This document shows positions 18,078 to 27,615 of a DNA stretch of 64,000 bases, piece after piece. The notes under the pieces are model-generated. The model worked only from the letters and a program-made list of their open reading frames with translations. It was not told the origin of the DNA and made no database searches. Numbering within the stretch: position 1 is the first letter of the stretch; every line of letters starts with the position of its first letter. The DNA is from Brevibacterium sp. W7.2 (GTDB taxonomy: Bacteria; Actinomycetota; Actinomycetes; Actinomycetales; Brevibacteriaceae): NCBI RefSeq assembly GCF_018137945.1, contig NZ_CP073089.1:2108001-2172000 (forward strand), read 5' to 3'. The translations under genes and the position numbers were made by a program.

Positions 18078-18406
18078 GATTCGCGGACCTCCCCGGTCTC
18101 CGGAGCGCGCTTCTGGTCATCGTCGTGGCCGAGCACGGCGAGGGCGAGCATGAAGATCGTCACCGCAAGCGTGATGACGATCGCGGTGAGGACGAACGCC
18201 TGCGGCAGCGGGTCGGCGGCCATCGTCTGGTCACCGCGTTCGGCCAGCGGCTCGACGCGCCAGGCCCCGACTCCGGCGGAGAGCAGGATGAAGTTCGCGG
18301 CATGCGAGACCAGGGTGAGGCCGAAGACGCCGCGGACCATGGACCGCTGCATCATGAGGTAGACGCCGCCGGCGGTGAGCACGCCGATCGTCAGGGCAAG
18401 GATCAT
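18074..18406 (-). CDS. mnhC: Na+/H+ antiporter subunit C (MrpC/MnhC, NuoK-like)
   Basis: A 110-aa, three-helix protein related to NuoK. It contains GLTLVSHAANFILLSAG and DPLPQAFVLTAIVITLAVTIFMLAL, both diagnostic of MnhC. Full family length. Overlaps the AB fusion gene upstream and mnhD downstream by four bases each. Confidence 0.92.
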   Translation of the reverse strand: MILALTIGVLTAGGVYLMMQRSMVRGVFGLTLVSHAANFILLSAGVGAWRVEPLAERGDQTMAADPLPQAFVLTAIVITLAVTIFMLALAVLGHDDDQKRAPETGEVRES

Positions 18407-21400
18407 CGCGGATCCCCCTCCTTCGTGGTCGGGACTTCACCGCGGTCGAGCGGTGCATCACCGTCGAGGATGTGCGTCGTCGAGGCCCTCGCCTTCTCCT
18501 CCGAGCCGCGGCCGACGATTCTCTCTCCGCGACCGGGCCGCTCGCCTCTGATCGACTCGAGCGGACCGCGCAGCTCACCGTAGAGGAGCTCATCGGCGCG
18601 TTCCCGCGTGAGTTCGACGTCACGGCGGATGATGCCGTCGGTGAGCACGTCGTCACCGGCCGGGGTCGCCGCGGAGTCGGAGACGCCGAGGATGTTGAAG
18701 GAGAGGAGGATGAGGCCGAGGACGGCGAGGTAGACGCCGACGTCGAAGAGCATTGAGGTCGTGAAGCGCTGACCGAGGATGTAGGTGTGCAGCGGCTCGA
18801 GGAACGAGCCGGCGAAGATCAGCCCGAGCAGGCCGGTGACCACGGCGATGCCGATGCCGAGGCCGATGAGGTAGAGCGGTGCCCGCGGGGGTCCGATGGC
18901 CCGGTCCTTGGCCGTCGACATGTAGAGCAGGCCGATGACGGCGGAGCCGACGAGTGCCGCGATGAAGCCGCCGCCGGGTTCGTTGTGTCCGCGCCAGAAG
19001 ATCATCAGCGAGGCGATGATGAGCAGCGGCCCGAGCACCTTGATCGTCAGCTGCAGCGGGATGACGTTGGGCCACGCCTCGTGGACGCCGCGGTAGGCGC
19101 TCGTGCCCTTCGGGCGCACCGTCACCCACGCCCGCCTCGGCGGTTCCGGGATGTTCTCCGCCGGCGGGTCGATGTAGCGGTCCTTGACCGTCGACATCAC
19201 CGCGACGATCGCGATGCCGGCCATGCCGAGCACGGTGAGCTCGCCGAGGGTGTCAAGAGCACGGAATTCGACGAGGATCGTGTTGACGATGTTGTGGCCG
19301 CCGCTGATCTCCGGGGCCTGCTCGATGTAGTAGAGGCCGAGGTCGGAGCGCTCGCGGCGCCCGTTGAGCATGAGGGTGAGCACGGTGACGGCGATGCCGA
19401 CGAGGATCGCGAAGATCGCCCGGGTCGACTGCAGGCGCTTCGAGTACCGCCAGAACGAGCGCGGCAGCTTCTGGAGGACGAGCATGATGACGATGATCGT
19501 CATCGCCTCGACGAGCAGCTGTGTGAGGGTGACGTCGGGCGCGCCGAGGGCGAGGATCTGCACGGTGGCGAGGATGCCGATGGCCGAGAGCGCGACGACC
19601 GTGGTCAGACGCGAATGCGAGGTGCACACGACGAGGACGGCGACGGTGATGAGGACGAGGAGGATGATGTCGGCGGGCCGCCACAGGTTCGGCTGGAGCG
19701 GCGGCAGGCTCGGGTAGACCGCGGGCACGGAGAGGAACGTGATGAGCGCGAGGCCGCCGAGCGTCGTCGCGAGGTAGGGCGTCGAGTTCATCGGCCGCAC
19801 GACTATGCCGAGGCCGCGGCCGAGGCGCTGGAGACCGTCGGCGATGCCGGCGATGACGTCGGCGCCGTCGAAGCTGAGCCGGGCGCGGTGGAAGAAGACG
19901 AAGACGCGGGACCGGTTGATGATGACGACGATGCCGATGGCGATGATGAGGCCCGAGGCGATGAGCTCGGGGGTGAACCCGTGCCAGAACTTCACGTGGA
20001 CGGGTTCGATCTCCCCGGGGAGCGCCGCGGCGACCACCGCGGTGAGCGGGGTGTCGAAGAGGTAGAGGACGAGGCTGAGCGGCAGGGAGGCGACGATCGG
20101 CAGGGCCGCGGCGGCGAGCATGATCGGCGAGGAGTGCTCGAGTTCGGACTTCGTCACCGGTTTGCCGTCGATGAACGCCCCCCACACCGTCTTCGCGCAG
20201 TAGGCGAAGGTGAGCACCGAGGCGGCCACGGCGATGACGAAGAGCATCCACCCGGCGCCGCCGGATTCGACGAGGGCGGTGAACAGCGACTCCTTCGACA
20301 CGAAGCCGAGCAGCGGCGGGATCCCGGCCATCGAGGCGCACCCGAGGATCATCACGACGAAGGCCGTCGGGGCCGGACCCATGAGGCGCGGGATGCGGGT
20401 GAGTTCGCGGGTCCCGGCGAGGTGGTCGACGACGCCGACCATCATGAACAGACCGGACTTGAAGAGCGCGTGGGCGATGATGTGCAGGGCCGCCGCGGCG
20501 ATCGCGGCTTCGGTGCCGACGCCGATGACGGCGGTGATGAGGCCGAGCTGGGACACCGTCGAGTACGCCATGAGCTTCTTGACGTCGTGCTGGTTGAGCG
20601 CGAACCAGCCGCCGATGCACGCGGTGATGAGTCCTGAGGCGATGAGGAGGACGTTCCAGGCCGGGGTGGCGTGGAAGGCCGGGGAGAACCGGAGCATGAG
20701 GAAGACGCCGGCTTTGACGACGGCCGCGGCGTGGAGGTACGCGGAGACGGGGGTGGCCGCGGCCATGGCGTCGGGCAGCCACGAGTGGAACGGGAACTGC
20801 GCGGACTTCGTCATGCCGGCGATCGCGACGAGGACGGCGACGAGCGTGGCGGCCGCCGGCTGCGCGGCCCACGCCCCGGAGAGCAGGGCCTCGTTGAGGT
20901 TCGTCGTGCCGGTCACCGCGATCGTCAGACCCACGGCGACGAGGAGCGTGAGGCCGCCGATGAAGGTGATGAACAGGGTGCGCAGGGACGGTGCCTGCCC
21001 GGGCGACCCGGAGCGGGCGATGAGGAAGAACGACGCCAGCGACGTCAGTTCCCAGCAGATGAAGAGGACGATGAGGTTGTTGCTGAGCACGAGGGCGACC
21101 ATCGAGAACGTGAAGATCACCATGAGCCAGTAGAAGCTCGTGTTGCGTCCCCGCGGCAGGTACCCGGTCGAATAGATGAAGACGACGGCACCGATGACGA
21201 GGGCGATGTACGTGAAGATCACGCCGATGCCGTCGGCGCGCAGGGCGATGTCGACGCCGAGGCTCGGCACCCACGAGACCGTCTCCTCCGGCGTCGACCC
21301 GGCCATCACCTCGGCGGCGGTGGGAGTGAAGAGGGCGGCGACGGCGAGGTAGGCGGCGGCCAGCGGCCATCCGGTGGCTCGACCCATGAGGCGGGTCAGG

Positions 21401-21450
21401 AGCGGGGTGAGGACGACGAGGGCGGCGAGTGCGATAATCGTTAGGATCAT
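18403..21450 (-). CDS. mnhA: Na+/H+ antiporter subunit A fused to B (MrpAB)
   Basis: A 1015-aa protein. The N-terminal ~500 residues are NuoL-like (CWELTSLASFFLI, FPFHSWLPDAMAAATPVSAYLHAA, LMAYSTVSQLGLI), followed by the MrpA C-terminal region and, from about residue 800, an MnhB domain (LIIASLMIFWRGHNEPGGGF). In Bacillus A and B are separate genes; here they are one polypeptide. Start ATG 21450 has GAGG upstream; the frame extends to 21525 without support. First gene of a six-gene operon where every junction overlaps. The complex exports Na+ in exchange for H+ and supports alkaline and salt tolerance. Confidence 0.92.
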   Translation of the reverse strand: MILTIIALAALVVLTPLLTRLMGRATGWPLAAAYLAVAALFTPTAAEVMAGSTPEETVSWVPSLGVDIALRADGIGVIFTYIALVIGAVVFIYSTGYLPRGRNTSFYWLMVIFTFSMVALVLSNNLIVLFICWELTSLASFFLIARSGSPGQAPSLRTLFITFIGGLTLLVAVGLTIAVTGTTNLNEALLSGAWAAQPAAATLVAVLVAIAGMTKSAQFPFHSWLPDAMAAATPVSAYLHAAAVVKAGVFLMLRFSPAFHATPAWNVLLIASGLITACIGGWFALNQHDVKKLMAYSTVSQLGLITAVIGVGTEAAIAAAALHIIAHALFKSGLFMMVGVVDHLAGTRELTRIPRLMGPAPTAFVVMILGCASMAGIPPLLGFVSKESLFTALVESGGAGWMLFVIAVAASVLTFAYCAKTVWGAFIDGKPVTKSELEHSSPIMLAAAALPIVASLPLSLVLYLFDTPLTAVVAAALPGEIEPVHVKFWHGFTPELIASGLIIAIGIVVIINRSRVFVFFHRARLSFDGADVIAGIADGLQRLGRGLGIVVRPMNSTPYLATTLGGLALITFLSVPAVYPSLPPLQPNLWRPADIILLVLITVAVLVVCTSHSRLTTVVALSAIGILATVQILALGAPDVTLTQLLVEAMTIIVIMLVLQKLPRSFWRYSKRLQSTRAIFAILVGIAVTVLTLMLNGRRERSDLGLYYIEQAPEISGGHNIVNTILVEFRALDTLGELTVLGMAGIAIVAVMSTVKDRYIDPPAENIPEPPRRAWVTVRPKGTSAYRGVHEAWPNVIPLQLTIKVLGPLLIIASLMIFWRGHNEPGGGFIAALVGSAVIGLLYMSTAKDRAIGPPRAPLYLIGLGIGIAVVTGLLGLIFAGSFLEPLHTYILGQRFTTSMLFDVGVYLAVLGLILLSFNILGVSDSAATPAGDDVLTDGIIRRDVELTRERADELLYGELRGPLESIRGERPGRGERIVGRGSEEKARASTTHILDGDAPLDRGEVPTTKEGDPR

Positions 21451-21558
21451 GACCGGAGCCTCAGGGCTTCGGACGCAGGTGCTGGTTCCTTCACTCACTG
21501 GCCCTTCGTCGCGGCGAACGCTCACTTTCGAATGTTCAGACTATCGACTCGGAGTTCC

Positions 21559-22689
21559 ATGAGCAAAAACCCACGCGGTCCACAGGCCCCCGATCGAATC
21601 AGGGTCTTCTTCGACGCGCGCTTCACCCGAACGACCCATCACGACGGGATCTCCCGGTACGGTTCGTGCCTGCTCGAGGCCCTGCTCGAGGCGACCGCGG
21701 GCACGGACATCGAGGTCACCGCGATCATCAGCGACGACGCCCAGCTCGCCCTCCTCCCCGAGTGCCCGTGGGTCAAGCTCAGCTCCCCGCTCTCCCCCGC
21801 CGAGGTGGGCATCGCGAAGCGGCTCAACGACCTCGGCGCTGATGTCGTGTTCTCGACGATGCAGGTCATGGGGTCGACCGGTCGCCGCTACGGGCTCATC
21901 CTCACCGTCCACGACCTCATCTACTACTCCCACCCGCTCCCACCGGCCGACCTGCCGGCCCCGGTGCGGCTGCTGTGGCGGCTCTACCATCTCAGTTACA
22001 CCCCGCAGCGGCTGCTGCTCAACCGGGCCGATGCGATCGCCGCGGTGAGTGAGACGACGAAGGCCCTCATCGCCGATGAGCACCTGACGACGAAGCCGGT
22101 GACCGTCGTGTCCAACGCCGCCGAGGTCGCCGCCGCCGCACCTCGGTCGGTCGATCGGTCGGGGGCGAAGTCCCTGGTCTACATGGGTTCGTTCATGCCG
22201 TACAAGAACGTCGAATCCCTCATCCGCGCCCTGGAGCACCTGCCCGGGTGGACGCTGCACATCGCGAGCCGGATCGAGGGGCGGCGGGAGGCGGCGCTGC
22301 GGGCGCTCATCCCCGATCGCGCGCGGGTCGTCTTCCACCGCGGGGTCAGCGATGAGGAGTATGCGCAGCTGCTCGAGGAGGCGACGGCGCTCGTCACGGC
22401 CTCCCGCGCCGAGGGCTTCGGGCTGCCCGTTATCGAGGCGATGGCCAAGGGCGTGCCCGTCGCGGTCTCCGACATCCCGATCTTCCATGAGATCGCCGGG
22501 GACGCCGCGGAGTACTTCGACCAGGACGATCCCGCGTCGATCGCCGAGGCGGTCGGGAGGCTCACCGAGCCCGCGGCCTGGGCCCGGGCCGCCGCGGCCG
22601 GGCAGGCGCAGTCGCAGAGGTTCGCGTGGTCGGAGTCAGCCGCTGCTCTCGTCGGCCTCATCCGGGATGTCCACGCGAAGCGACGGTGA
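21559..22689 (+). CDS. Glycosyltransferase family 4 protein
   Basis: A 376-aa GT-B glycosyltransferase. The N-terminal domain starts IRVFFDARFTRTTHHDGISRYG; the nucleotide-sugar domain has YMGSFMPYKNVESLIRAL and the donor-binding EGFGLPVIEAMAKGVPVAVSD with the conserved E-x7-E. ATG 21559 follows GGAG. The acceptor is unknown; relatives build mannosylated lipids, cell-wall polymers or capsules. It stands alone, divergent from the Mrp operon, and its TGA abuts the reverse-complement stop of the phosphatase gene with no base between. Confidence 0.85.
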   Translation: MSKNPRGPQAPDRIRVFFDARFTRTTHHDGISRYGSCLLEALLEATAGTDIEVTAIISDDAQLALLPECPWVKLSSPLSPAEVGIAKRLNDLGADVVFSTMQVMGSTGRRYGLILTVHDLIYYSHPLPPADLPAPVRLLWRLYHLSYTPQRLLLNRADAIAAVSETTKALIADEHLTTKPVTVVSNAAEVAAAAPRSVDRSGAKSLVYMGSFMPYKNVESLIRALEHLPGWTLHIASRIEGRREAALRALIPDRARVVFHRGVSDEEYAQLLEEATALVTASRAEGFGLPVIEAMAKGVPVAVSDIPIFHEIAGDAAEYFDQDDPASIAEAVGRLTEPAAWARAAAAGQAQSQRFAWSESAAALVGLIRDVHAKRR

Positions 22690-23286
22690 TCAGTCGGGGG
22701 CTTCGCCCCAGTTGCGCAGCACCCACGTGTCACCGGTGAAGCCGAATTCGCCGTGTCCGCAGTTCGCGAGGACCGCGAGTCGGCCGGTTCCGGTCATGTC
22801 GAGGAGGATCTCCGCGGCCCCGCGCAGCACCGCGCCGTGTGCGACGATGGCGATCGACTCCGCATCCGAGGTCGTGACGATGTCGGTGATGGCACGGGCC
22901 ACCCGCAGCGAGGACTCGCTGCGGGTCTCTCCCCCGGGCGGCTTCGGGTCGCCGCCGGAGACCCACTTGTGCAGCTCCTCGGGCCAGACTGCCGCGATCT
23001 CCTCGCGGGTCAGGCCCTCCCACTCGCCGAAGGCCATCTCCCGCAGACGCGGATCGCGTTCGACGCTCGTCCCCAGCCGGTCGGCGAGGGCGTCGGCGGT
23101 GACCGCTGCCCGCAGCAGGTCGGAGGAGACGATGAGGTCGGGGTTGCGGGCGGCGAGGACGGCGGCGGCCCGCTCGGCCTGGTCGAGTCCGACGGCGTTG
23201 AGCGGAATGTCGGACTGTCCCTGGAAGCGCCGCTGCAGGTTGAAGTCCGTCTGCCCGTGCCGCCAGACGATGACGGTCTTCGTCAT
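22690..23286 (-). CDS. Histidine phosphatase family protein (phosphoglycerate mutase-like)
   Basis: A 198-aa member of the histidine phosphatase superfamily: the catalytic RHG is at residues 9-11 (VIVWRHGQTDFN), the second histidine in AIVAHGAVLRG, and the acid residue in LREMAFGEWEG. The frame is open to 23430, but the true start is ATG 23286, which overlaps the rsfS stop by four bases. In actinobacteria this gene habitually follows rsfS; the substrate is uncertain, and annotation as phosphoglycerate mutase is probably wrong since the sequence matches broad-specificity phosphatases. Confidence 0.88.
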   Translation of the reverse strand: MTKTVIVWRHGQTDFNLQRRFQGQSDIPLNAVGLDQAERAAAVLAARNPDLIVSSDLLRAAVTADALADRLGTSVERDPRLREMAFGEWEGLTREEIAAVWPEELHKWVSGGDPKPPGGETRSESSLRVARAITDIVTTSDAESIAIVAHGAVLRGAAEILLDMTGTGRLAVLANCGHGEFGFTGDTWVLRNWGEAPD

Positions 23287-23741
23287 CGAGTCTCGGTGTC
23301 GGTGCCGGTCGAAGGCCCGCCGGACTCGGCGTCGTCGGATTCGGTCTCGCCGGCTGCAGCGCCGTCGGCCGCAGTGTCGTCGATCGCAGCGTCGTCGATC
23401 GTCACGTCGATGACGGGAACGTCCTTCCACAGGCGCTCGAGCGCGTAGTACTCGCGCTGTTCGGTGGAGAAGACGTGGACGACGATGTCACCGTAGTCGA
23501 GGAGCACCCAGTCACCGGTGCCGCGTCCCTCCCGGCGCAGGGGTTTGCGACCGGCCTGCTTGAGCAGCGCTTCCTCGACGCCGTCGACGATCGCACCGAC
23601 CTGGCGTTCGTTCTCCGCGGACACGATGAGGAAGGCGTCGGTGATGTAGAGGGTGGAGCTGACGTCGAGGGCGACGATGTCGGTGCCGAGCTTGTCATCG
23701 GCGCCTTTGGCGGCGATCCGAAGCAGTTCAGTGGTGTCCAC
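23283..23741 (-). CDS. rsfS: Ribosome silencing factor RsfS
   Basis: A 152-aa protein. The RsfS/DUF143 core occupies residues ~1-115 (DIVALDVSSTLYITDAFLIVSAENERQV in parts, then GDWVLLDYGDIVVHVFSTEQREYYALERLW). It binds L14 and blocks subunit joining when nutrients run low. A ~35-residue acidic Asp/Thr/Ala tail extends beyond the usual end. It is followed by the phosphatase gene with a four-base overlap, and preceded by a low-complexity tail-anchored gene 26 bp upstream. Confidence 0.93.
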   Translation of the reverse strand: MDTTELLRIAAKGADDKLGTDIVALDVSSTLYITDAFLIVSAENERQVGAIVDGVEEALLKQAGRKPLRREGRGTGDWVLLDYGDIVVHVFSTEQREYYALERLWKDVPVIDVTIDDAAIDDTAADGAAAGETESDDAESGGPSTGTDTETR

Positions 23742-23767
23742 GTGGTCCTTTCCCAGGGTTCAGGTTG

Positions 23768-25486
23768 TCACAGCAGCATGACGAGTGCGATGACGATGAG
23801 GGCGACGGCGAAGAGCGCGGCCACGCCCAGCACGATAAAGGGTACTTTGGATGGCTCTTCGCCAACAAGGATCTGCCCGTCGTACCCGGTCACGGCACTC
23901 GCCTTGATGCGGGTGCCGGGCGGGTTCTCGGTCTCTTCGTCCTCGTAGTCGGCGTTCGGCAGGGACCACGCCTCGGGGACGGTGTCCATCGGACGGGTCT
24001 CGGGGTTCGCGGCGAGTTCGCGGGCGGCGTCGTCGGCCGACTGCGCGGTCGTCTCGGTACCGGAGTCGCGGTCCTGTGCGGTACCCGACGCGGTGTCCGA
24101 CACCGCGGCGGCCGGTGCCGTCCCACCGCTCGTCGACGCTGCGCCGTCCTTCGAGCCGGCTTCGCCTTTCGAGCCGGCACCGCCCTTCGATGGCGTGTCG
24201 CCCTTCGAGGCCGCGCGGTCCTTCGGGGCCGGGGACTCCTTCGCGCCGGGTTCGGAGACCTTCGCCGAGGCGGCGGTGACGACCCGCACGCCCGAGGTGC
24301 TCGGTGGATTGACGATCGGCATCCGCCGGGACCGGGTGGCCGGTTCCGGACCGTCCGAGTCCGTTCCGGCGGCGGGCTTCCCAGCCGCATCGGACTCCGC
24401 GGCGGGGGTCGTCTTCGTCGCCGCATCCGCCTTCGCGGAATCGGTCTTCGCGTCGGTCGTGGCGGCGTCCGTCTTCGCGGCAGACGCACCGGTGTCCGCG
24501 GTCGGCGCCTTCGCCGCCGCGTCTCCGCTCGGCGTCGTCGGCGCGGAGGCTGAGGTCGTCTCCGGGAGAGGACGGGAGAGCGCGTCGTCGGGACCGGAGG
24601 CCGGTCGCGGCGCGGAGTCGGCGGTCACCGGTGATTCGAAGTCGCGGGCAGCCACTTCGGCCGAGGACCCGCCGAAGCCGGCGGCGTCGAACGATTCGTG
24701 CCCGGCCGAGGATCCACCCGGGCCCGTGCCGCCGGCCGGCGAGGCCGCGTCGCGGGACTGGGAGTCAGCGTCGGCCTCGGCGGGGTCGGCGATGACCGGG
24801 ATCGCGCCGGTCGAGAGGTCGCCGTCCATCGACAGGCCGTGCTCGCGCAGGTAGCGCTTGCGTGCGGCGCGCGATTCGAAGTGCGGCAGCGGTGCGCGGC
24901 GGGGGTCGAGCCGATCCTCGGCGTTGACCGGCGGCCGCTCCTGCGGCAGGTGATCGGAGGCCAGCGCTCCGCGCTCGTGGGAGACCTTCGGAGTCGGCGC
25001 CGGGTCGATGCGCGACGACGGGAGGTCAGCGGGGGTCGATCCCGCGCTCCCGCCGCCGGCCGGGGCCGGTTCCGCCGCGGCGGGCTGGGTCGGCGACTCG
25101 GGAGCCGGTCTCGCCGGAGACGCTGGAGCTGAAGCAGCCTGCGGAGCCGCAGGTGCCTGCGCGGACGGAGGAGTCTGAGGCGGCGAGGCCGGAGGTGCCG
25201 ACGGCGCGGACGCAGGGGCGCTAGACGGACGTGCCGACGGAGTCGCCTCACCGGCGCCCGGGGCTGCACCGCCACCGGCGGCGGCCGGAGCGTCGCCGCC
25301 TGACGCGGTGTCCGCCTCGGCGGTCGTCGTCGGCTTCTCGGTCGGACGCTTCGGCGGGGTGAGGAAGTCCGCACGGCTGCCCTCGGAGCCCTGGGGAGCG
25401 GACGACCTGGCCTCGAACTCCTCTTCCGCGGCCATTCGCTCGGCTTCGCGCCTGGCACGTCGAGACGTGAACTGCTCTTCAGCCAT
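23768..25486 (-). CDS. Low-complexity, C-terminally anchored membrane protein of unknown function
   Basis: A 572-aa protein with no recognised domain. The N-terminus is charged ([20 protein letters not shown]); residues ~40-500 are Ala/Ser/Pro/Thr-rich and surely disordered, with lysine-patterned runs ([15 protein letters not shown]). A conserved-looking stretch near the end ([19 protein letters not shown], then [17 protein letters not shown]) precedes one C-terminal membrane helix, [21 protein letters not shown] in part. Start ATG 25486 overlaps the nadD stop by eight bases. The position between nadD and rsfS is usually held in actinobacteria by an uncharacterised or LytR-related gene. Confidence 0.75.
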   Translation of the reverse strand: MAEEQFTSRRARREAERMAAEEEFEARSSAPQGSEGSRADFLTPPKRPTEKPTTTAEADTASGGDAPAAAGGGAAPGAGEATPSARPSSAPASAPSAPPASPPQTPPSAQAPAAPQAASAPASPARPAPESPTQPAAAEPAPAGGGSAGSTPADLPSSRIDPAPTPKVSHERGALASDHLPQERPPVNAEDRLDPRRAPLPHFESRAARKRYLREHGLSMDGDLSTGAIPVIADPAEADADSQSRDAASPAGGTGPGGSSAGHESFDAAGFGGSSAEVAARDFESPVTADSAPRPASGPDDALSRPLPETTSASAPTTPSGDAAAKAPTADTGASAAKTDAATTDAKTDSAKADAATKTTPAAESDAAGKPAAGTDSDGPEPATRSRRMPIVNPPSTSGVRVVTAASAKVSEPGAKESPAPKDRAASKGDTPSKGGAGSKGEAGSKDGAASTSGGTAPAAAVSDTASGTAQDRDSGTETTAQSADDAARELAANPETRPMDTVPEAWSLPNADYEDEETENPPGTRIKASAVTGYDGQILVGEEPSKVPFIVLGVAALFAVALIVIALVMLL

Positions 25487-26084
25487 TTCCACTCCTGTAC
25501 AGATCGTGTTTCGCGATGTACTGCACCACGCCGTCCGGCACGAGGTACCAGACCGGGGCCCCATCCATCACCCGTTGTCTGCAGTCCGTTGACGAGATCG
25601 CCAGCGCCGGGATCTGCGCGAGACTCAGCCGGTCGACGGGCAGGCCCTCGCTGCGGAGTTCGTGCCCCGGCCGGCTGACCCCGACGAAGTGCGCCAAGGA
25701 GAACAGCTCATCGACATTCTTCCATGTCAGAATCTGAGCCAAAGCGTCCGCGCCGGTGATGAAGAACATCTCCGTGTTCTCGCCGAGGCTGTTCGACAGA
25801 TCCCGCAGGGTGTCGATCGTGTAGGTCGGCCCGGGGCGGTCGATGTCGACGCGGGAGACGCGGAACCGCGGGTTCGACGCCGTCGCGATGACCGTCATGA
25901 GGTACCGGTGCTCGGCGTCGGTGACGGTCTTGTCGTCCTTCTGGTACGGCCGGCCGGTGGGGACGAAGACGACCTCGTCGAGGTCGAACGTCGACTGCAC
26001 CTCACTGGCCGCGACCAGGTGTCCGTGGTGGATGGGGTCGAAGGTGCCGCCCATGACACCGACCCGACGTGTACGTTCTGCCAT
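25479..26084 (-). CDS. nadD: Nicotinate-nucleotide adenylyltransferase
   Basis: A 201-aa enzyme converting nicotinate mononucleotide and ATP to deamido-NAD. The nucleotidyltransferase signature [11 protein letters not shown] (HxGH at residues 19-22) and the late ISSTDCR motif are present, and the length is normal. Its ATG lies one base after the stop of the upstream 50-aa gene, and its 3' end overlaps the next gene by eight bases. Confidence 0.95.
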   Translation of the reverse strand: MAERTRRVGVMGGTFDPIHHGHLVAASEVQSTFDLDEVVFVPTGRPYQKDDKTVTDAEHRYLMTVIATASNPRFRVSRVDIDRPGPTYTIDTLRDLSNSLGENTEMFFITGADALAQILTWKNVDELFSLAHFVGVSRPGHELRSEGLPVDRLSLAQIPALAISSTDCRQRVMDGAPVWYLVPDGVVQYIAKHDLYRSGNG

Positions 26085-26085
26085 A

Positions 26086-26238
26086 TCAGTGGCGGTACGA
26101 GATGCCCTTCCACGACCGTGCGACGACGGCCATCGAGATGAAGATCGCGAGGGTGATGAGGCCGTAGCCGATCGGCTCCATCGGCAGCTCGGTGTGTGCC
26201 GCGCCTTCGGTTGCGGCGGCCAGCAGAGTTGCGTTCAC
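26086..26238 (-). CDS. 50-aa single-helix membrane protein upstream of nadD
   Basis: A very small gene: GTG at 26238 with AAGGAG 8 bases upstream, stop at 26086. The peptide is [12 protein letters not shown], then an acidic/polar patch [10 protein letters not shown], one hydrophobic helix ([19 protein letters not shown]) and the tail SWKGISYRH. The stop is one base before the nadD ATG, so translation is coupled. I recall similar ~50-aa proteins at this position in other Micrococcales genomes, but no function is known to me. The single helix with a basic C-terminus suggests an inner-membrane peptide. Confidence 0.8.
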   Translation of the reverse strand: MNATLLAAATEGAAHTELPMEPIGYGLITLAIFISMAVVARSWKGISYRH

Positions 26239-26322
26239 GAGAGTGCTCCTTGTCCCTTGATGAGTCTGTTCACTTCAGTTTCTCACGCCCTGTCGTCTGC
26301 GTGCGCAGCGACATGGGCGAAG

Positions 26323-27612
26323 TCAGTCGCGGATCTGCCCGTTTCCGAGCATGACCCACTTCGTCGTCGTCAGCTGCTCGACACCCATCGGTCCGCGGGC
26401 GTGGAGCTTCTGCGTCGAGATGCCGACCTCGGCGCCGAACCCGAACTCGCCGCCGTCGGTGAAGCGGGTCGAGACGTTGACGCCGACGGCGGCGGCGTCG
26501 ATGGCTGTGACGAAGGTCTCGGCGTTGTCGATGTCCTTCGTCACGATCACCTCGGTGTGGCCCGAGGTGTAGGCGCGGATGTGCTCGATCGCCTCGTCGA
26601 TGCCGGAGACGAGCTTGATCGCGAGTTCGAGGTCGAGGTACTCCTTGGCCCAGTCCCGGCGCGAGACGCGGCGGATCTTCATCGACTCGGGCGCCAGGGC
26701 TGCGACATCGGCGTCGGCGTGGACGACGACCCCGGCCTTGTCGAGGCGTTCGAGGATCTTCGGCAGCACGCGCTTGGCGGCCTTCTCATGGACGAGCAGG
26801 GTCTCGAGTGCGTTGCAGACGCTCGGCCGCTGCGTCTTCGAGTTGAGGACGAGGTCGACGGCGTTCTTCACCGTCGCCGAGGAGTCGATGAACATGTGGA
26901 CGTTGCCGATGCCCGTCTCGATGACGGGCACGATCGACTCCTGGACGACGGTGTTGATGAGCTCGGCCCCACCGCGCGGGATGAGGAGGTCGACGTAGTC
27001 GCGGGAGTTCATCAGCACGACGGCGCCGTCGCGGCCGTGCTGGTCGATCGTGTTGATCGTGTCCGCGGGCAGGCGGACGGATTCGACGGCGCGGCGGAGG
27101 ACGGAGACGAGTTCGGCGTTCGTGTTCTCCGCGGCCGAGCCCCCGCGCAGGATCGTCGCGTTGCCGGCCTTGAGCGCGAGGATCGCGATGTCGACGGTGA
27201 CATTGGGGCGGGCCTCGTAGATCGCGCCGATCACGCCCATCGGCACCCGGTTCTGGGTCAGGCGCACACCGTTGGGCAGGGTGCGGCCGACGACGACGGT
27301 GCCGACCGGATCGGGGATGTCGATGACCTGTTCGACCGCCGAGGCGATCGCGGAGATCCGCTCCTCGTCGAGGCGGAGCCGATCGAGGAGGGATTCGCTC
27401 ATTCCGTTCTCGGCGCCTGCGGCGAGGTCGGTCTCATTGGCTTTGACGATGCGCGCGGAGTTCGCCCGCAGCCCGTCGGCGATCGCCTGGAGGGCGGCGT
27501 TCTTCTCCGCGGTCGAGGTCGTGGCCAGACGTGCGGCGGCCGCCTTCGCGTTCCTGGCGATCCGCGTCACCCCGCGCACGATCTTGGGATGGATGTCGGC
27601 AGCAGCGGGCAT
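26323..27612 (-). CDS. proA: Gamma-glutamyl phosphate reductase
   Basis: A 429-aa NADPH-dependent enzyme for the second step of proline synthesis. The catalytic cysteine sits in TQRPSVCNALETLLVH; the cofactor region is ALKAGNATILRGGSAA and the ending EFGFGAEVGISTQKLHARGPMGVEQL is classic ProA. It lies three bases after proB, consistent with one operon and one ProB-ProA pathway pair. Confidence 0.96.
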   Translation of the reverse strand: MPAAADIHPKIVRGVTRIARNAKAAAARLATTSTAEKNAALQAIADGLRANSARIVKANETDLAAGAENGMSESLLDRLRLDEERISAIASAVEQVIDIPDPVGTVVVGRTLPNGVRLTQNRVPMGVIGAIYEARPNVTVDIAILALKAGNATILRGGSAAENTNAELVSVLRRAVESVRLPADTINTIDQHGRDGAVVLMNSRDYVDLLIPRGGAELINTVVQESIVPVIETGIGNVHMFIDSSATVKNAVDLVLNSKTQRPSVCNALETLLVHEKAAKRVLPKILERLDKAGVVVHADADVAALAPESMKIRRVSRRDWAKEYLDLELAIKLVSGIDEAIEHIRAYTSGHTEVIVTKDIDNAETFVTAIDAAAVGVNVSTRFTDGGEFGFGAEVGISTQKLHARGPMGVEQLTTTKWVMLGNGQIRD

Positions 27613-27615
27613 GGA

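Noticed and set aside
16593-18362. 589-codon frame antisense to mnhD/mnhC
   Set aside because: Spans two real overlapping genes on the other strand and is highly charged low-complexity sequence.
18787-20637. 616-codon open frame antisense to the Mrp AB gene
   Set aside because: Composition is a reverse-complement artefact of hydrophobic codons; no homology.
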